From assembly GCA_913054415.1 (NCBI GenBank), contig CAJXII010000009.1:1-22026 (forward strand): DNA of 22,026 nucleotides, read 5' to 3'. Positions 6,894 through 14,571 of the stretch are shown here, one piece after another. The notes beneath the pieces are model-generated. The model saw only the letters and a program-made list of their open reading frames with translations. It was not told where the DNA came from and ran no database searches. The position numbers and the translations under genes were made by a program. Each line of letters opens with the position of its first letter. Position 1 is the stretch's first letter. The stretch comes from an uncultured Arcobacter sp. (GTDB taxonomy: Bacteria > Campylobacterota > Campylobacteria > Campylobacterales > Arcobacteraceae).

Positions 6894-7631
6894 TTAGAAG
6901 TGGTAAAAAAGTCCAGCATATACACCATTGATATCTAATGTTCCAGATATATCATCTATATCATCAAGTGTAACATTTTCTTTTCTTATACCAATAGTAG
7001 CACCTAAACCAAAAACACTTTGATATACCAATCCAGCTTTCATATCAGATATTTTGTTACCTGCTAAATTTAGATAACTCATATCTGCTTCAATACTAAA
7101 TCCAGTAAAAGGCATATCAAATCTAGCTTTTGCATAAAGCAAAGGTATTACTGCACTAAAATCTTGATCAACACTTGCTTGTTTGATTTTAATATTTCCA
7201 TCGATGCTTTTTAGATTAAAACCAATATCAAAATTTACCCAATTATCTAAAATTCTCCAGTAAGGTATAATATCAGTTTGATTTAAAGTAAGCTCACTAT
7301 CATAAGTTGTTGCTGAAGAAATATTTTTTCCTGCAAATGTTGTATTTAGTGTAGCTGTTCCTGTAGCACTATCGCTATAGTTTGTTTGTTGAATTTTAAT
7401 ATTTGGTAGCAATGGAATAGGATGATCAAAATATGCCCAAAAAAAGCTATTTGCTTCAGAATCCCCATATCCTAAGTCTTTTTCAAAATCAACTTTATTT
7501 CCACCATTTTTAATATCACCAGTTAAAGATGGAGCCCAAGCAGCATAACCAGCTTCAAAACCTAACATATCAGCACTTGATACTGTAGCTAACATAGATG
7601 CTGCAACACAGCTTAATAGTAACCTTTTCAT
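6894..7631 (-). CDS. Outer-membrane beta-barrel protein (TIGR04219-like)
   Basis: A 245-residue protein with a signal peptide (MKRLLLSCVAASMLATVSSA) followed by ADMLGFEAGYAAWAPSLTGD, a start I associate with the TIGR04219 family of Campylobacterota outer-membrane proteins. The rest is alternating polar/hydrophobic strands (for example WVNFDIGFNLKSIDGNIKI), and it ends in Phe (GVYAGLFYHF), the C-terminal signature recognised by BamA. The start has AAGGTGA seven bases or so upstream. The 44-base gap to the M16 gene contains TATAAG with no good -35 box, so a separate promoter is possible. Function within the outer membrane is unknown; no enzymatic residues are seen. Confidence 0.8.
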   Translation of the reverse strand: MKRLLLSCVAASMLATVSSADMLGFEAGYAAWAPSLTGDIKNGGNKVDFEKDLGYGDSEANSFFWAYFDHPIPLLPNIKIQQTNYSDSATGTATLNTTFAGKNISSATTYDSELTLNQTDIIPYWRILDNWVNFDIGFNLKSIDGNIKIKQASVDQDFSAVIPLLYAKARFDMPFTGFSIEADMSYLNLAGNKISDMKAGLVYQSVFGLGATIGIRKENVTLDDIDDISGTLDINGVYAGLFYHF

Positions 7632-7675
7632 AATTTCACCTTTTTATAAATTTCTTATACAATCTTACCTAATAT

Positions 7676-8965
7676 CTACTTAGTCAATATTGAAAAAGAT
7701 AAATTTTTAATCTCTTTGTGTGATTTGATGAAATCATTTAGATCCTCTAGTGTAAGATTTTCTATTAGTTTTAACTCTTTTTTAGGAAAATCTAAAGGTA
7801 ATCCTTTGTAATATAGCTTAAAAGCTCTGTTTTGTCTTTGACTAAAAGTTTCAGTTCTAAGTGGTTGACTACCCAATAAAAATTGTTTTGCACTATCTAG
7901 CTCTTTTTGAGTAGCACCATTTTTGATAAAATCATCTATAATTTGTATAACTAAGTTTTTTGCTTTTGTTTGATTTTGAAGTTTTGTTTGTAGATATCCA
8001 TTAAAAAATGAGTGTGATTTTTGTATAGATGTATAGCTATATACACTATATACTAGACCCTCTTGCACTCTAATTTTTTCCATCATTCTACTTCCAAATC
8101 CACTTCCACCTAAGATAAATGAAGCAACTTTTTCTTTATAGCTATTTTTATCTTTAGAATCCATATTAAAAGCACTTCCAAAATAGATATATGCTTGTTG
8201 AGTATCTTTTTTGATAATAGAAGTTGATGTTTTACTATTAACTTTAAAATGTTTTAATTTTGTTTTACCTAAAGGTTTAAACTCTTTTATTATAGGTGTT
8301 ATTGCTTGTTTTAGTTCATCAAATTTAATATCTCCACCAGCTACTATGATAAGATTGTCAAGATTGAAAAGTGTTTTGATTTTATTTTGAATATCATTAA
8401 GTTTGATAGATTTTATACTATTTATAGTCCCCATATTTGGGTTTTGTAGCGGGGTATCTTTCCATAATATTTTTTTTAGATTTATTTGTGCTAAATAATC
8501 AAAATCATTTTGTTTTTGTTCAATTTTACTAATTTGTAGTTTTTTTAGTTTATCCAAACTATTTTGTGAGATATTTGGGTTTTGGATAAGTTGTTTTAAA
8601 AGTTTTAAAGCTAAAGGGTATTGCTCTTTTAAAGAGTTTAGTTCAATTACAAATGTTTCAAATCCATTAGAGGTATTGATAGATATAGCTTTATTCTCAA
8701 GTTTTTGAGCAAATTTGACTGCACCATCTTTTAAAGTTCCTTCATTAAGAAGTTTCGCAGTTATATTTGTAACTCCACTTAGATTTTTATCTTGTATATA
8801 TCCACTATTTGTAAATACTAATTGAAGATTGAATATTGGAAGATTTGTGCTATTATCAAATATAATAGGCACTTTTGTATTGTTTATAGTAATATTTTTG
8901 ATTGTTGCTGACATTAGTATCCCTTGTAGTAAAATTGATATAAAAAGTATATGTTTTAATTTCAT
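7676..8965 (-). CDS. M16-family protein without the zinc-binding motif
   Basis: A 429-residue periplasmic protein with an N-terminal signal peptide and the two-domain M16 (insulinase/PqqL) plan. At the place where active members have HxxEH, this one reads GVTNITAKLLNEGT (residues 64-77): aligning the Gly and the Gly-Thr ends puts Asn67, Ala70 and Lys71 where His, Glu and His should be. The second domain keeps the R-x-Q-EGLVYSVYSY segment typical of the family's C-terminal half. It is therefore probably the non-catalytic partner of an active M16 subunit encoded elsewhere, as in paired systems. Its start overlaps the mqnC stop by one base (TAATG). The order bamA-mqnC-M16 matches H. pylori HP0655-HP0657 (ymxG) as I recall. 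Confidence 0.85.
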   Translation of the reverse strand: MKLKHILFISILLQGILMSATIKNITINNTKVPIIFDNSTNLPIFNLQLVFTNSGYIQDKNLSGVTNITAKLLNEGTLKDGAVKFAQKLENKAISINTSNGFETFVIELNSLKEQYPLALKLLKQLIQNPNISQNSLDKLKKLQISKIEQKQNDFDYLAQINLKKILWKDTPLQNPNMGTINSIKSIKLNDIQNKIKTLFNLDNLIIVAGGDIKFDELKQAITPIIKEFKPLGKTKLKHFKVNSKTSTSIIKKDTQQAYIYFGSAFNMDSKDKNSYKEKVASFILGGSGFGSRMMEKIRVQEGLVYSVYSYTSIQKSHSFFNGYLQTKLQNQTKAKNLVIQIIDDFIKNGATQKELDSAKQFLLGSQPLRTETFSQRQNRAFKLYYKGLPLDFPKKELKLIENLTLEDLNDFIKSHKEIKNLSFSILTK

Positions 8966-10023
8966 TAGTAAAATCTTTCCAAGATATTATAAGCAGTATC
9001 CCGTTTTGCTGGATTTTCGCCTATATCTTTTATGAGATCTATCATTTGTTGTTGATTCATACTATTTGTAACACCTGCAGCACTTACAACATTCTCCTCC
9101 ATCATAGTGCTACCTAGATCATTTGCTCCAAATTTTAGTGCTAGTTGCCCTATATAGCTACCTTGAGTAACCCAAGAGCTTTGTATATTTGTAAAATTAT
9201 CTAAATATAATCTAGCAACTGCCAAAAGTTTTAAATATCTATTTGAGCTTTGTGGTTGGATATTTGGCATCTCTTTTAGAAGTTGAGTATTTGAACTTTG
9301 AAAACTCCACATAATAAATGCTCTAAAACCACCTGTTTCATCTTGTAGTTTTCTAATATTATCCCAATGTTCTACTATTTGTTCATCTGTTTCAACTGTT
9401 CCAAACATCATAGTAGCAGTTGATTTAATATCTAATTTATGTGCAACTCTATGCACCTCTAGCCAATCTTTTGTATCTAGTTTAAGTGGAGCAATTATAT
9501 CTCTGACTTCATCACTTAATATCTCAGCACCAGCACCTGGAATAGAGGCTAATCCTTTAGCTTTCAATCGTTTTAATACCTCTTTATAAGATATTTTTGA
9601 TACTTTTGATATATAATCAATCTCAATAGCACTAAATCCATGAATAGTAATAGTTGGATATTTTTTATGTATATGCTCAACTAAATCTTCATAAAACTCT
9701 ATTTTTAGTTTTGGATGAACACCACCTTGAAATAATATTTGAGTGCCACCAATCTCTAGTAATTCATCTATTTTATTATCTATCTCATCATAAGATAAAA
9801 TATAAGCATCATCATCTTTGCTATGTCTATAAAATGCACAGAACTTACAATTTACCCAGCAAATATTTGTATAATTGATATTTCTATCTACTACAAATGT
9901 TGTAACTTTTTTAGGATGAAGTTGTTGTTTTCTTTTGGTTGCTAAAATAGCAAGATCTAATAAAGATGCATTCTTTAGTAAATCTATAGCTTCTTGGTTA
10001 CTTATTCTTTTAAAATTATCCAT
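8965..10023 (-). CDS. mqnC: Cyclic dehypoxanthinyl futalosine synthase (menaquinone, futalosine pathway)
   Basis: A 352-residue radical SAM enzyme that cyclises dehypoxanthine futalosine to cyclic dehypoxanthine futalosine, the third step of the futalosine route to menaquinone. The cluster-binding CX3CX2C motif is seen at Cys55, Cys59 and Cys62 (NICWVNCKFCAFYRH). Further MqnC-type segments are GGTQILFQGGVHP, GFSAIEI and SIPGAGAEILSDEVR, and a TMMFGTVET stretch. It differs from MqnE, the other radical SAM enzyme of the pathway, in the CAFYR context. Campylobacterota use this pathway for menaquinone, the quinone of their anaerobic and microaerobic respiration. It starts eight bases after bamA's stop and is coupled to the M16 gene. 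Confidence 0.92.
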   Translation of the reverse strand: MDNFKRISNQEAIDLLKNASLLDLAILATKRKQQLHPKKVTTFVVDRNINYTNICWVNCKFCAFYRHSKDDDAYILSYDEIDNKIDELLEIGGTQILFQGGVHPKLKIEFYEDLVEHIHKKYPTITIHGFSAIEIDYISKVSKISYKEVLKRLKAKGLASIPGAGAEILSDEVRDIIAPLKLDTKDWLEVHRVAHKLDIKSTATMMFGTVETDEQIVEHWDNIRKLQDETGGFRAFIMWSFQSSNTQLLKEMPNIQPQSSNRYLKLLAVARLYLDNFTNIQSSWVTQGSYIGQLALKFGANDLGSTMMEENVVSAAGVTNSMNQQQMIDLIKDIGENPAKRDTAYNILERFY

Positions 10024-10031
10024 TTTTATTC

Positions 10032-12254
10032 CTAAAATTTACTACCTAAGCTAAATTCAAAGCTAGATGTATTGTCATTTGGACCTGCATCAACAGCTCT
10101 TGAGAATATAAATTGAATAGGTCCAACAGGTGAATACCAAGAGATAACTATCCCTTTTCCTGCTTTTACTATATCATCAAATTTATTTTCACCAATCATA
10201 CCATAATCATAAAACAATGCCCATCTCATCTTTGCTTTAGGGATAAGTGGAAAACTAAGTTCTACACTATTTGTCCATCTTCTTTTAAATGGATGATCAT
10301 CATCATCTGGTTGAAAAGCATAAGATTCATAACCTCTAACTGTTCCTACACCACCTAGATAATATGTGATCCCAGCAGGGATATATCCATCATCTTGCAT
10401 TAAGCTTACATTTGTTTTATATCTTAATATCCAATCTTTATCTGTTAAATCCTCTAAAGAGTAGAAATATTTATAACTTGTAGAGCTTTGTTTATATTTT
10501 GCATCACCACCAATACCAGCAATTTTTAAGCTTGTAGAAGCTATATGCCCTGTTCTTGGGATAAAATAATCATCTGTATTGTTATAGCTAATATATGGAG
10601 TAATAGCACTTGTAGTATATTTAACATCATCTGTATTAGTTAGTTCATAATCTACATCTACATTATCTAAACTATAAAGAATTCCAGATCTAATATGTCG
10701 TCCAAAAGATCTACCTACACCAATACTACCACCATTTGTAGTTGTTACTTCATCTCCATTAAGATCAGTATCATCTACAGCAGTAATAGTTGATTCTTTA
10801 TTGTATATATTGATACTACCGTTATAGATACTATCTCTTATAGCTGGATTTTTAAGTGATAGATTTAAAGTATTTGTTTTACTTGAATGGTCAATACTAA
10901 ATCCAAGATTTAGACCACTTCCAAAAATATTTCTATCATTGATCGATGCATTTATCATCCACCCATCATAACTACCATAACCACCACCTAAGACTAAGTT
11001 ACCTGTAGGACCCTCTTTTACATCTACAAGTAGATCCATTTTTGTTTTTGATATTCTTTGTTGTTTAAGAGAAACAGATTCAAAAAAACCTGTTCTTCTT
11101 AAAGCATTTTTTGAATCTTTAAAATCTGTAAGGTTAAAAAGATCCCCAGGTGCTAAATATACATTTCTTCTAATAACTCTATCAAGTGTTCTTGTATTTC
11201 CAGATATGATTACATCATTGATATAAACTTTATCACCTTTGATTACATTAAAAATAAGATCTGCTGTGCCTTTTTTGATATCTTTTCTTACATCATATTT
11301 TACTTTTGCAAAAGCATAACCTTTATTTGCTACTTGCTCTTTTATATATGCTATATCTTTTCTTAGTTTTTTAATATTAAAAATTTTACCTTTTTTTGAT
11401 CTTAGTTTTGGATATATTTTCTTTACATCTACAGTTTTTGGATCTACATATATTACAATATTGTTAACTTTGTATTGTTTTCCCTCTTTTATATTTATAT
11501 CAATAGTAGCAGTATTTGTATTGAAATCTATTAGTGAAAATGGTTTATCTACTTTTGCATCTAAAAATCCATTTTCCAAGTAGGCTTCTCTTATTCTTAA
11601 TCCATCATATTCTAGTTGATCAAAGTTCATAACTCCATCATTTTGTCCAAACCACCAACTAAAAGGTTCTATTTGTTTATTGACTGTATTTTCCTCTATA
11701 GTATCTTTTGATAGTTTTTTAGCACCGTTGTATGTAAATTTTTTAATAATAATTTCATCACCTTTATTTACTAAAAATTTGACACTTACACTACTTTTAT
11801 TGATTTTTTTAACTTCTACTTCCACAACTGAATGAACATATCCATCATTTTTTAGTGCATCAAGAAGTAGTTTTTTAGCAGTTTTTATCTTTTTTTTAGA
11901 ATACATATTACCTTTTTTGATGTTCATTTGTTCAAATAACATTTTAAGATCATCATCTCTTGTTTTATATCCAGACATACTAAGGTTTGCTATAAATGGT
12001 TTTTCTGTAAAATTAAAACTTAAAATATGATCTTTACTTGTAACTGTAATATCTGTAAAGTAGTTGAATTTATAGAATTTCTTGATAGATTTATTTATTA
12101 GTTGTTCAGTATATGGTTTATTTTTTTTAAACTTTGTTATCTCAAGAGCAATCTCTTTTGATATTTGAGTAAGTCCTGTAAATTTAATATCTTTGTAGCT
12201 TTGAGAACCAAAAGCAAACACACTAAATAATATAAATATAATTAATTTTTTCAA
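10032..12254 (-). CDS. bamA: Outer-membrane protein assembly factor BamA
   Basis: A 740-residue Omp85 protein that inserts beta-barrel proteins into the outer membrane. After a signal peptide (MKKLIIFILFSVFAFG) come about five POTRA repeats (roughly 20-360; for example FTYNGAKKLSKDTIEENTV and VIISGNTRTLDRVIRRNV), then a 16-strand barrel. The hallmark loop-6 motif VRGY is at 639-642, and the protein ends in Phe. Length is normal for BamA. The start codon is TTG (12252-12254), with AGGG seven bases upstream and the signal peptide directly after it; no better ATG is available. It heads the bamA-mqnC-M16 operon and is divergent from tyrA. Confidence 0.93.
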   Translation of the reverse strand: MKKLIIFILFSVFAFGSQSYKDIKFTGLTQISKEIALEITKFKKNKPYTEQLINKSIKKFYKFNYFTDITVTSKDHILSFNFTEKPFIANLSMSGYKTRDDDLKMLFEQMNIKKGNMYSKKKIKTAKKLLLDALKNDGYVHSVVEVEVKKINKSSVSVKFLVNKGDEIIIKKFTYNGAKKLSKDTIEENTVNKQIEPFSWWFGQNDGVMNFDQLEYDGLRIREAYLENGFLDAKVDKPFSLIDFNTNTATIDINIKEGKQYKVNNIVIYVDPKTVDVKKIYPKLRSKKGKIFNIKKLRKDIAYIKEQVANKGYAFAKVKYDVRKDIKKGTADLIFNVIKGDKVYINDVIISGNTRTLDRVIRRNVYLAPGDLFNLTDFKDSKNALRRTGFFESVSLKQQRISKTKMDLLVDVKEGPTGNLVLGGGYGSYDGWMINASINDRNIFGSGLNLGFSIDHSSKTNTLNLSLKNPAIRDSIYNGSINIYNKESTITAVDDTDLNGDEVTTTNGGSIGVGRSFGRHIRSGILYSLDNVDVDYELTNTDDVKYTTSAITPYISYNNTDDYFIPRTGHIASTSLKIAGIGGDAKYKQSSTSYKYFYSLEDLTDKDWILRYKTNVSLMQDDGYIPAGITYYLGGVGTVRGYESYAFQPDDDDHPFKRRWTNSVELSFPLIPKAKMRWALFYDYGMIGENKFDDIVKAGKGIVISWYSPVGPIQFIFSRAVDAGPNDNTSSFEFSLGSKF

Positions 12255-12280
12255 TATATAACCCTTTTTTTTAAAACAAG

Positions 12281-12309
12281 AGTATATCTAAAAGTTATTT
12301 ATAGGTAAA
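12281..12309 (-). promoter_or_regulatory. Probable sigma-70 promoter of the bamA operon
   Basis: On the minus strand: TTTACC (12309-12304), a 17-base spacer, TATACT (12286-12281). Nine of twelve consensus positions match, and the site is 27 bases before the TTG start. A -10-like TAAAAT for tyrA lies on the other strand at 12316-12321, without a convincing -35 box. Confidence 0.55.
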
Positions 12310-12349
12310 TTAATGTAAAATTAGATTTATAAAATTATGAGGGATTATT

Positions 12350-13180
12350 GTGTATAAATTTGGAATAGTAGGTCTTGGCCTTATGGGTGGATCATTTGCG
12401 AAAGTTATAAAAAAATATAATTTAAGCAGTTTGGTTGTTGGATATGATCATAACAAAGAGCATCAAAAACAAGCTTTAGAGTTAGGATTAGTTCAAAAGA
12501 TTGTAGATTTAGATGGATTAAAAGATTGTGATATTATTGTATTGGCAATCCCTGTTGATGCTATTATTAGTTTTTTAAATAGTTTTGGATCTGTAAATGA
12601 GCAGACAACTATTATAGATTTTGGTGGGACAAAAGAGTTAATTGTGAATAATATTCCTACAGAATTAAAAGATAATTTTATAGCAGGACATCCTATGACA
12701 GGAACTGAAAAATTTGGTCCAAAAGCAGCTATTGATGGACTTTATGAAGATAAAATTATGGTATTGTGTGATTTAGAAAATAGTAAAGAGTTCCATAAAA
12801 AAAGGATTATTAAAATATTTGAAACTATTAAGATGAAACTTGTTTTTATGAAATCAAAAGATCATGATAGACATGCTTGTTATATGTCACATCTACCACA
12901 TGCTATCTCTTTTGCTTTGGCAAATGTTGTGATGAATCAAGAAGATCCAAATAATATCATAAGTTTAGCAGCTGGTGGATTTAAAGATATGAGTAGAATC
13001 GCTAAATCTTCCCCTTTAATGTGGGCAGATATTTTTAAACAAAATAGAAAAAATCTATTAGAATCTATCTATTTATATGAGGAGCAGTTTGCTTTGATTA
13101 AAAAAATGGTAGAGGATGAAGATTATGATAGTATGATAAAATGGATGGGTAAAGCCAATACTTTGCATGATATTTTATAA
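12350..13180 (+). CDS. tyrA: Prephenate dehydrogenase
   Basis: A 276-residue NAD(P)-dependent enzyme that converts prephenate to 4-hydroxyphenylpyruvate for tyrosine synthesis. The N-terminal Rossmann motif GLGLMGGS is at residues 8-15, and VGYDHN at the end of strand 2 suggests NAD preference. The signature GHPMTGTEKFGP (113-124) contains the conserved His114; SHLPHAISFAL follows in the dimerisation domain. No chorismate mutase or ACT domain is fused, so it is the short monofunctional form. The GTG start at 12350 has GAGGG six bases upstream. It is transcribed away from bamA and runs into the convergent permease gene, the two sharing six bases at their stops. Confidence 0.9.
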   Translation: MYKFGIVGLGLMGGSFAKVIKKYNLSSLVVGYDHNKEHQKQALELGLVQKIVDLDGLKDCDIIVLAIPVDAIISFLNSFGSVNEQTTIIDFGGTKELIVNNIPTELKDNFIAGHPMTGTEKFGPKAAIDGLYEDKIMVLCDLENSKEFHKKRIIKIFETIKMKLVFMKSKDHDRHACYMSHLPHAISFALANVVMNQEDPNNIISLAAGGFKDMSRIAKSSPLMWADIFKQNRKNLLESIYLYEEQFALIKKMVEDEDYDSMIKWMGKANTLHDIL

Positions 13181-13186
13181 AATATC
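13169..13186. repeat. 18-bp perfect palindrome across two convergent stop codons
   Basis: GATATTTTATAAAATATC is its own reverse complement. It contains the stops of both tyrA (13178-13180) and the permease (13175-13177), so both genes end with the same codons GAT ATT TTA TAA (Asp-Ile-Leu-stop). It could form a weak A/T hairpin in both transcripts; there is no G/C core or long T-run, so a terminator role is doubtful. Confidence 0.8.
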
Positions 13187-13969
13187 TTTGGTATTTGCTT
13201 TATGTTGTAGATAATCTGCTATTTGCATTAAGCAAAATGTTACTATAAAGATAAATAATCCAGGAAAAAAACTTATCCACCAAGCAATATCTAATACTTC
13301 CCTTCCGTTACTCAATAAACTTCCCCAACTCATTTGGGGCGGATTGATCCCTAGCCCTAAAAAACTAAGTCCTGATTCAGCAAGTATAGCTCCACCTACA
13401 CCAAATGTAAAAGATATAAGAAAAATAGGGGCTAAAAGTGGAGCAAAATATTTAAAAATGATTTTAATATTACTAACTTTTGCTATTTTTAGTATCTTAA
13501 TATATGGTTTAGTAGAGATAGCAAAGCTTTCACTTCTTATAAGTCTTGCCATAGTCATCCAACCTGTTATAAAAAGTATTATTACAAGTATAGATATAGA
13601 AGCATCTGTATAGCTTACAAGTGTAAGTAGCAAGAAAAAAGTTGGAAAAGTAAGAAATAGATCTATTATAATAGTGATAGATTTATCAATATTGCCTTTG
13701 AAATATCCTGCTAAAATACCTACAATTAGACCTATTAGTGATGATATAGTAGCACTTAAAAATCCAATAATCAAAGATGTTTGCCCACCTTGAAGTATCC
13801 TTGCTAACATATCTCTTCCTAGTCTATCTGTGCCAAAAATATGTTCAGCACTAGGTGGTAAAAGTATAGCTGTGGTATTTAATTCATAAGCAGATACTGT
13901 GTATATAAAAGGTCCAATAAAAACTCCTATTACTATAAAAAATAATATAAAAAAGAAGAGTTTTATCAT
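13175..13969 (-). CDS. ABC transporter permease, DppC/OppC-like
   Basis: A 264-residue inner-membrane protein of the peptide/nickel (DppC/OppC) permease family. It begins with a membrane helix, then has the periplasmic HIFGTDRLGRDMLARILQGGQTSL segment, which is the strong DppC hallmark, and further helices. The EAA loop equivalent is around SFAISTKPYIKILKIAK, followed by AESGLSFLGLGINPPQMSWGSLL. It lies eight bases after rsmD and is last in a minus-strand operon with housekeeping genes. The usual DppB permease, ATPases and binding protein are not in the window, so its partners must be elsewhere. Substrate (peptide, nickel or other) unknown. Confidence 0.87.
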   Translation of the reverse strand: MIKLFFFILFFIVIGVFIGPFIYTVSAYELNTTAILLPPSAEHIFGTDRLGRDMLARILQGGQTSLIIGFLSATISSLIGLIVGILAGYFKGNIDKSITIIIDLFLTFPTFFLLLTLVSYTDASISILVIILFITGWMTMARLIRSESFAISTKPYIKILKIAKVSNIKIIFKYFAPLLAPIFLISFTFGVGGAILAESGLSFLGLGINPPQMSWGSLLSNGREVLDIAWWISFFPGLFIFIVTFCLMQIADYLQHKANTKDIL

Positions 13970-13977
13970 ATTAAGAC

Positions 13978-14571
13978 CTATTGGTAGTATGTAAGACTAC
14001 TTTTACCAAATTTTTTATATTTGAATTTTTTAAATCTACCTAATGTTTGTGGCAACTCTAGTGTTGTCATATGTTCAAAAACTACAAGTGAGATATTATT
14101 GTTTGTAAAATTCTTCACTAAAGAGTATGTTTTTTCATATATATCATCCATACCATCTCTAAAATCAAATGGTGGATCTATATATACAATGATATCTTGT
14201 TTTCTATTTTTAAGTGATTCTATTACAGTTGGTAGTTTTTCAAATGTATTAGCTAATAAAACTGTGCAAGATTGTGGATCTATATTGTTGCAGTTTGATT
14301 TTAGAATTTGATATGATTTTTTATCTAGTTCACAAAAATATGCTTCACTAGCACCACGACTTAGGGCTTCAAGTCCTATACTTCCACTACCACCAAAAGC
14401 TTCTATAAAAATAGTATCTATAATATCGTATTGAAGGACATTGAAAAATGATTCTTTTAATATAGATTTACTACTTCTTGTAGTTTCTAAATCTGGAAGA
14501 TTTATTGTTTTATTTTTATATTTTCCAGCAATAATTCTAGTTGTAAGTTTTTTTTGTTTCAATTTTTTCAC
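13978..14571 (-). CDS. rsmD: 16S rRNA (guanine-966-N2)-methyltransferase
   Basis: A SAM-dependent methyltransferase (up to 197 residues) that modifies G966 of 16S rRNA. Visible motifs are the N-terminal TRIIAGKYKNKTINLP, TRSSKSILKESFFNVLQ, the SAM-binding EAFGGSGSIGLEALSRGA and the catalytic DPPF (in VYIDPPFDF). The open frame begins with a GTG directly after the rny stop, but this codon has little Shine-Dalgarno. A TTG three codons later (14562-14560) has AGGTGA five bases before it, formed by the rny TAG and this GTG, so the real start may be 14562. Third gene of the 5-FCL-rny-rsmD-permease operon. Confidence 0.9.
   Translation of the reverse strand: MKKLKQKKLTTRIIAGKYKNKTINLPDLETTRSSKSILKESFFNVLQYDIIDTIFIEAFGGSGSIGLEALSRGASEAYFCELDKKSYQILKSNCNNIDPQSCTVLLANTFEKLPTVIESLKNRKQDIIVYIDPPFDFRDGMDDIYEKTYSLVKNFTNNNISLVVFEHMTTLELPQTLGRFKKFKYKKFGKSSLTYYQ

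Noticed and set aside
7654..7687. TTGACT and TATAAG as a promoter for the outer-membrane protein gene
   Set aside because: The spacer is 22 bases, too long for sigma-70, and TTGACT is just two codons of the M16 gene. TATAAG may still act alone as a -10 box.
9654..9878. Plus-strand open frame inside mqnC
   Set aside because: Lies wholly opposite conserved mqnC coding sequence, including the CX3CX2C region, and has no family likeness; a frame shadow.
14021..14311. Plus-strand open frame inside rsmD
   Set aside because: Opposite the conserved methyltransferase motifs, with no recognisable domain; a shadow frame.
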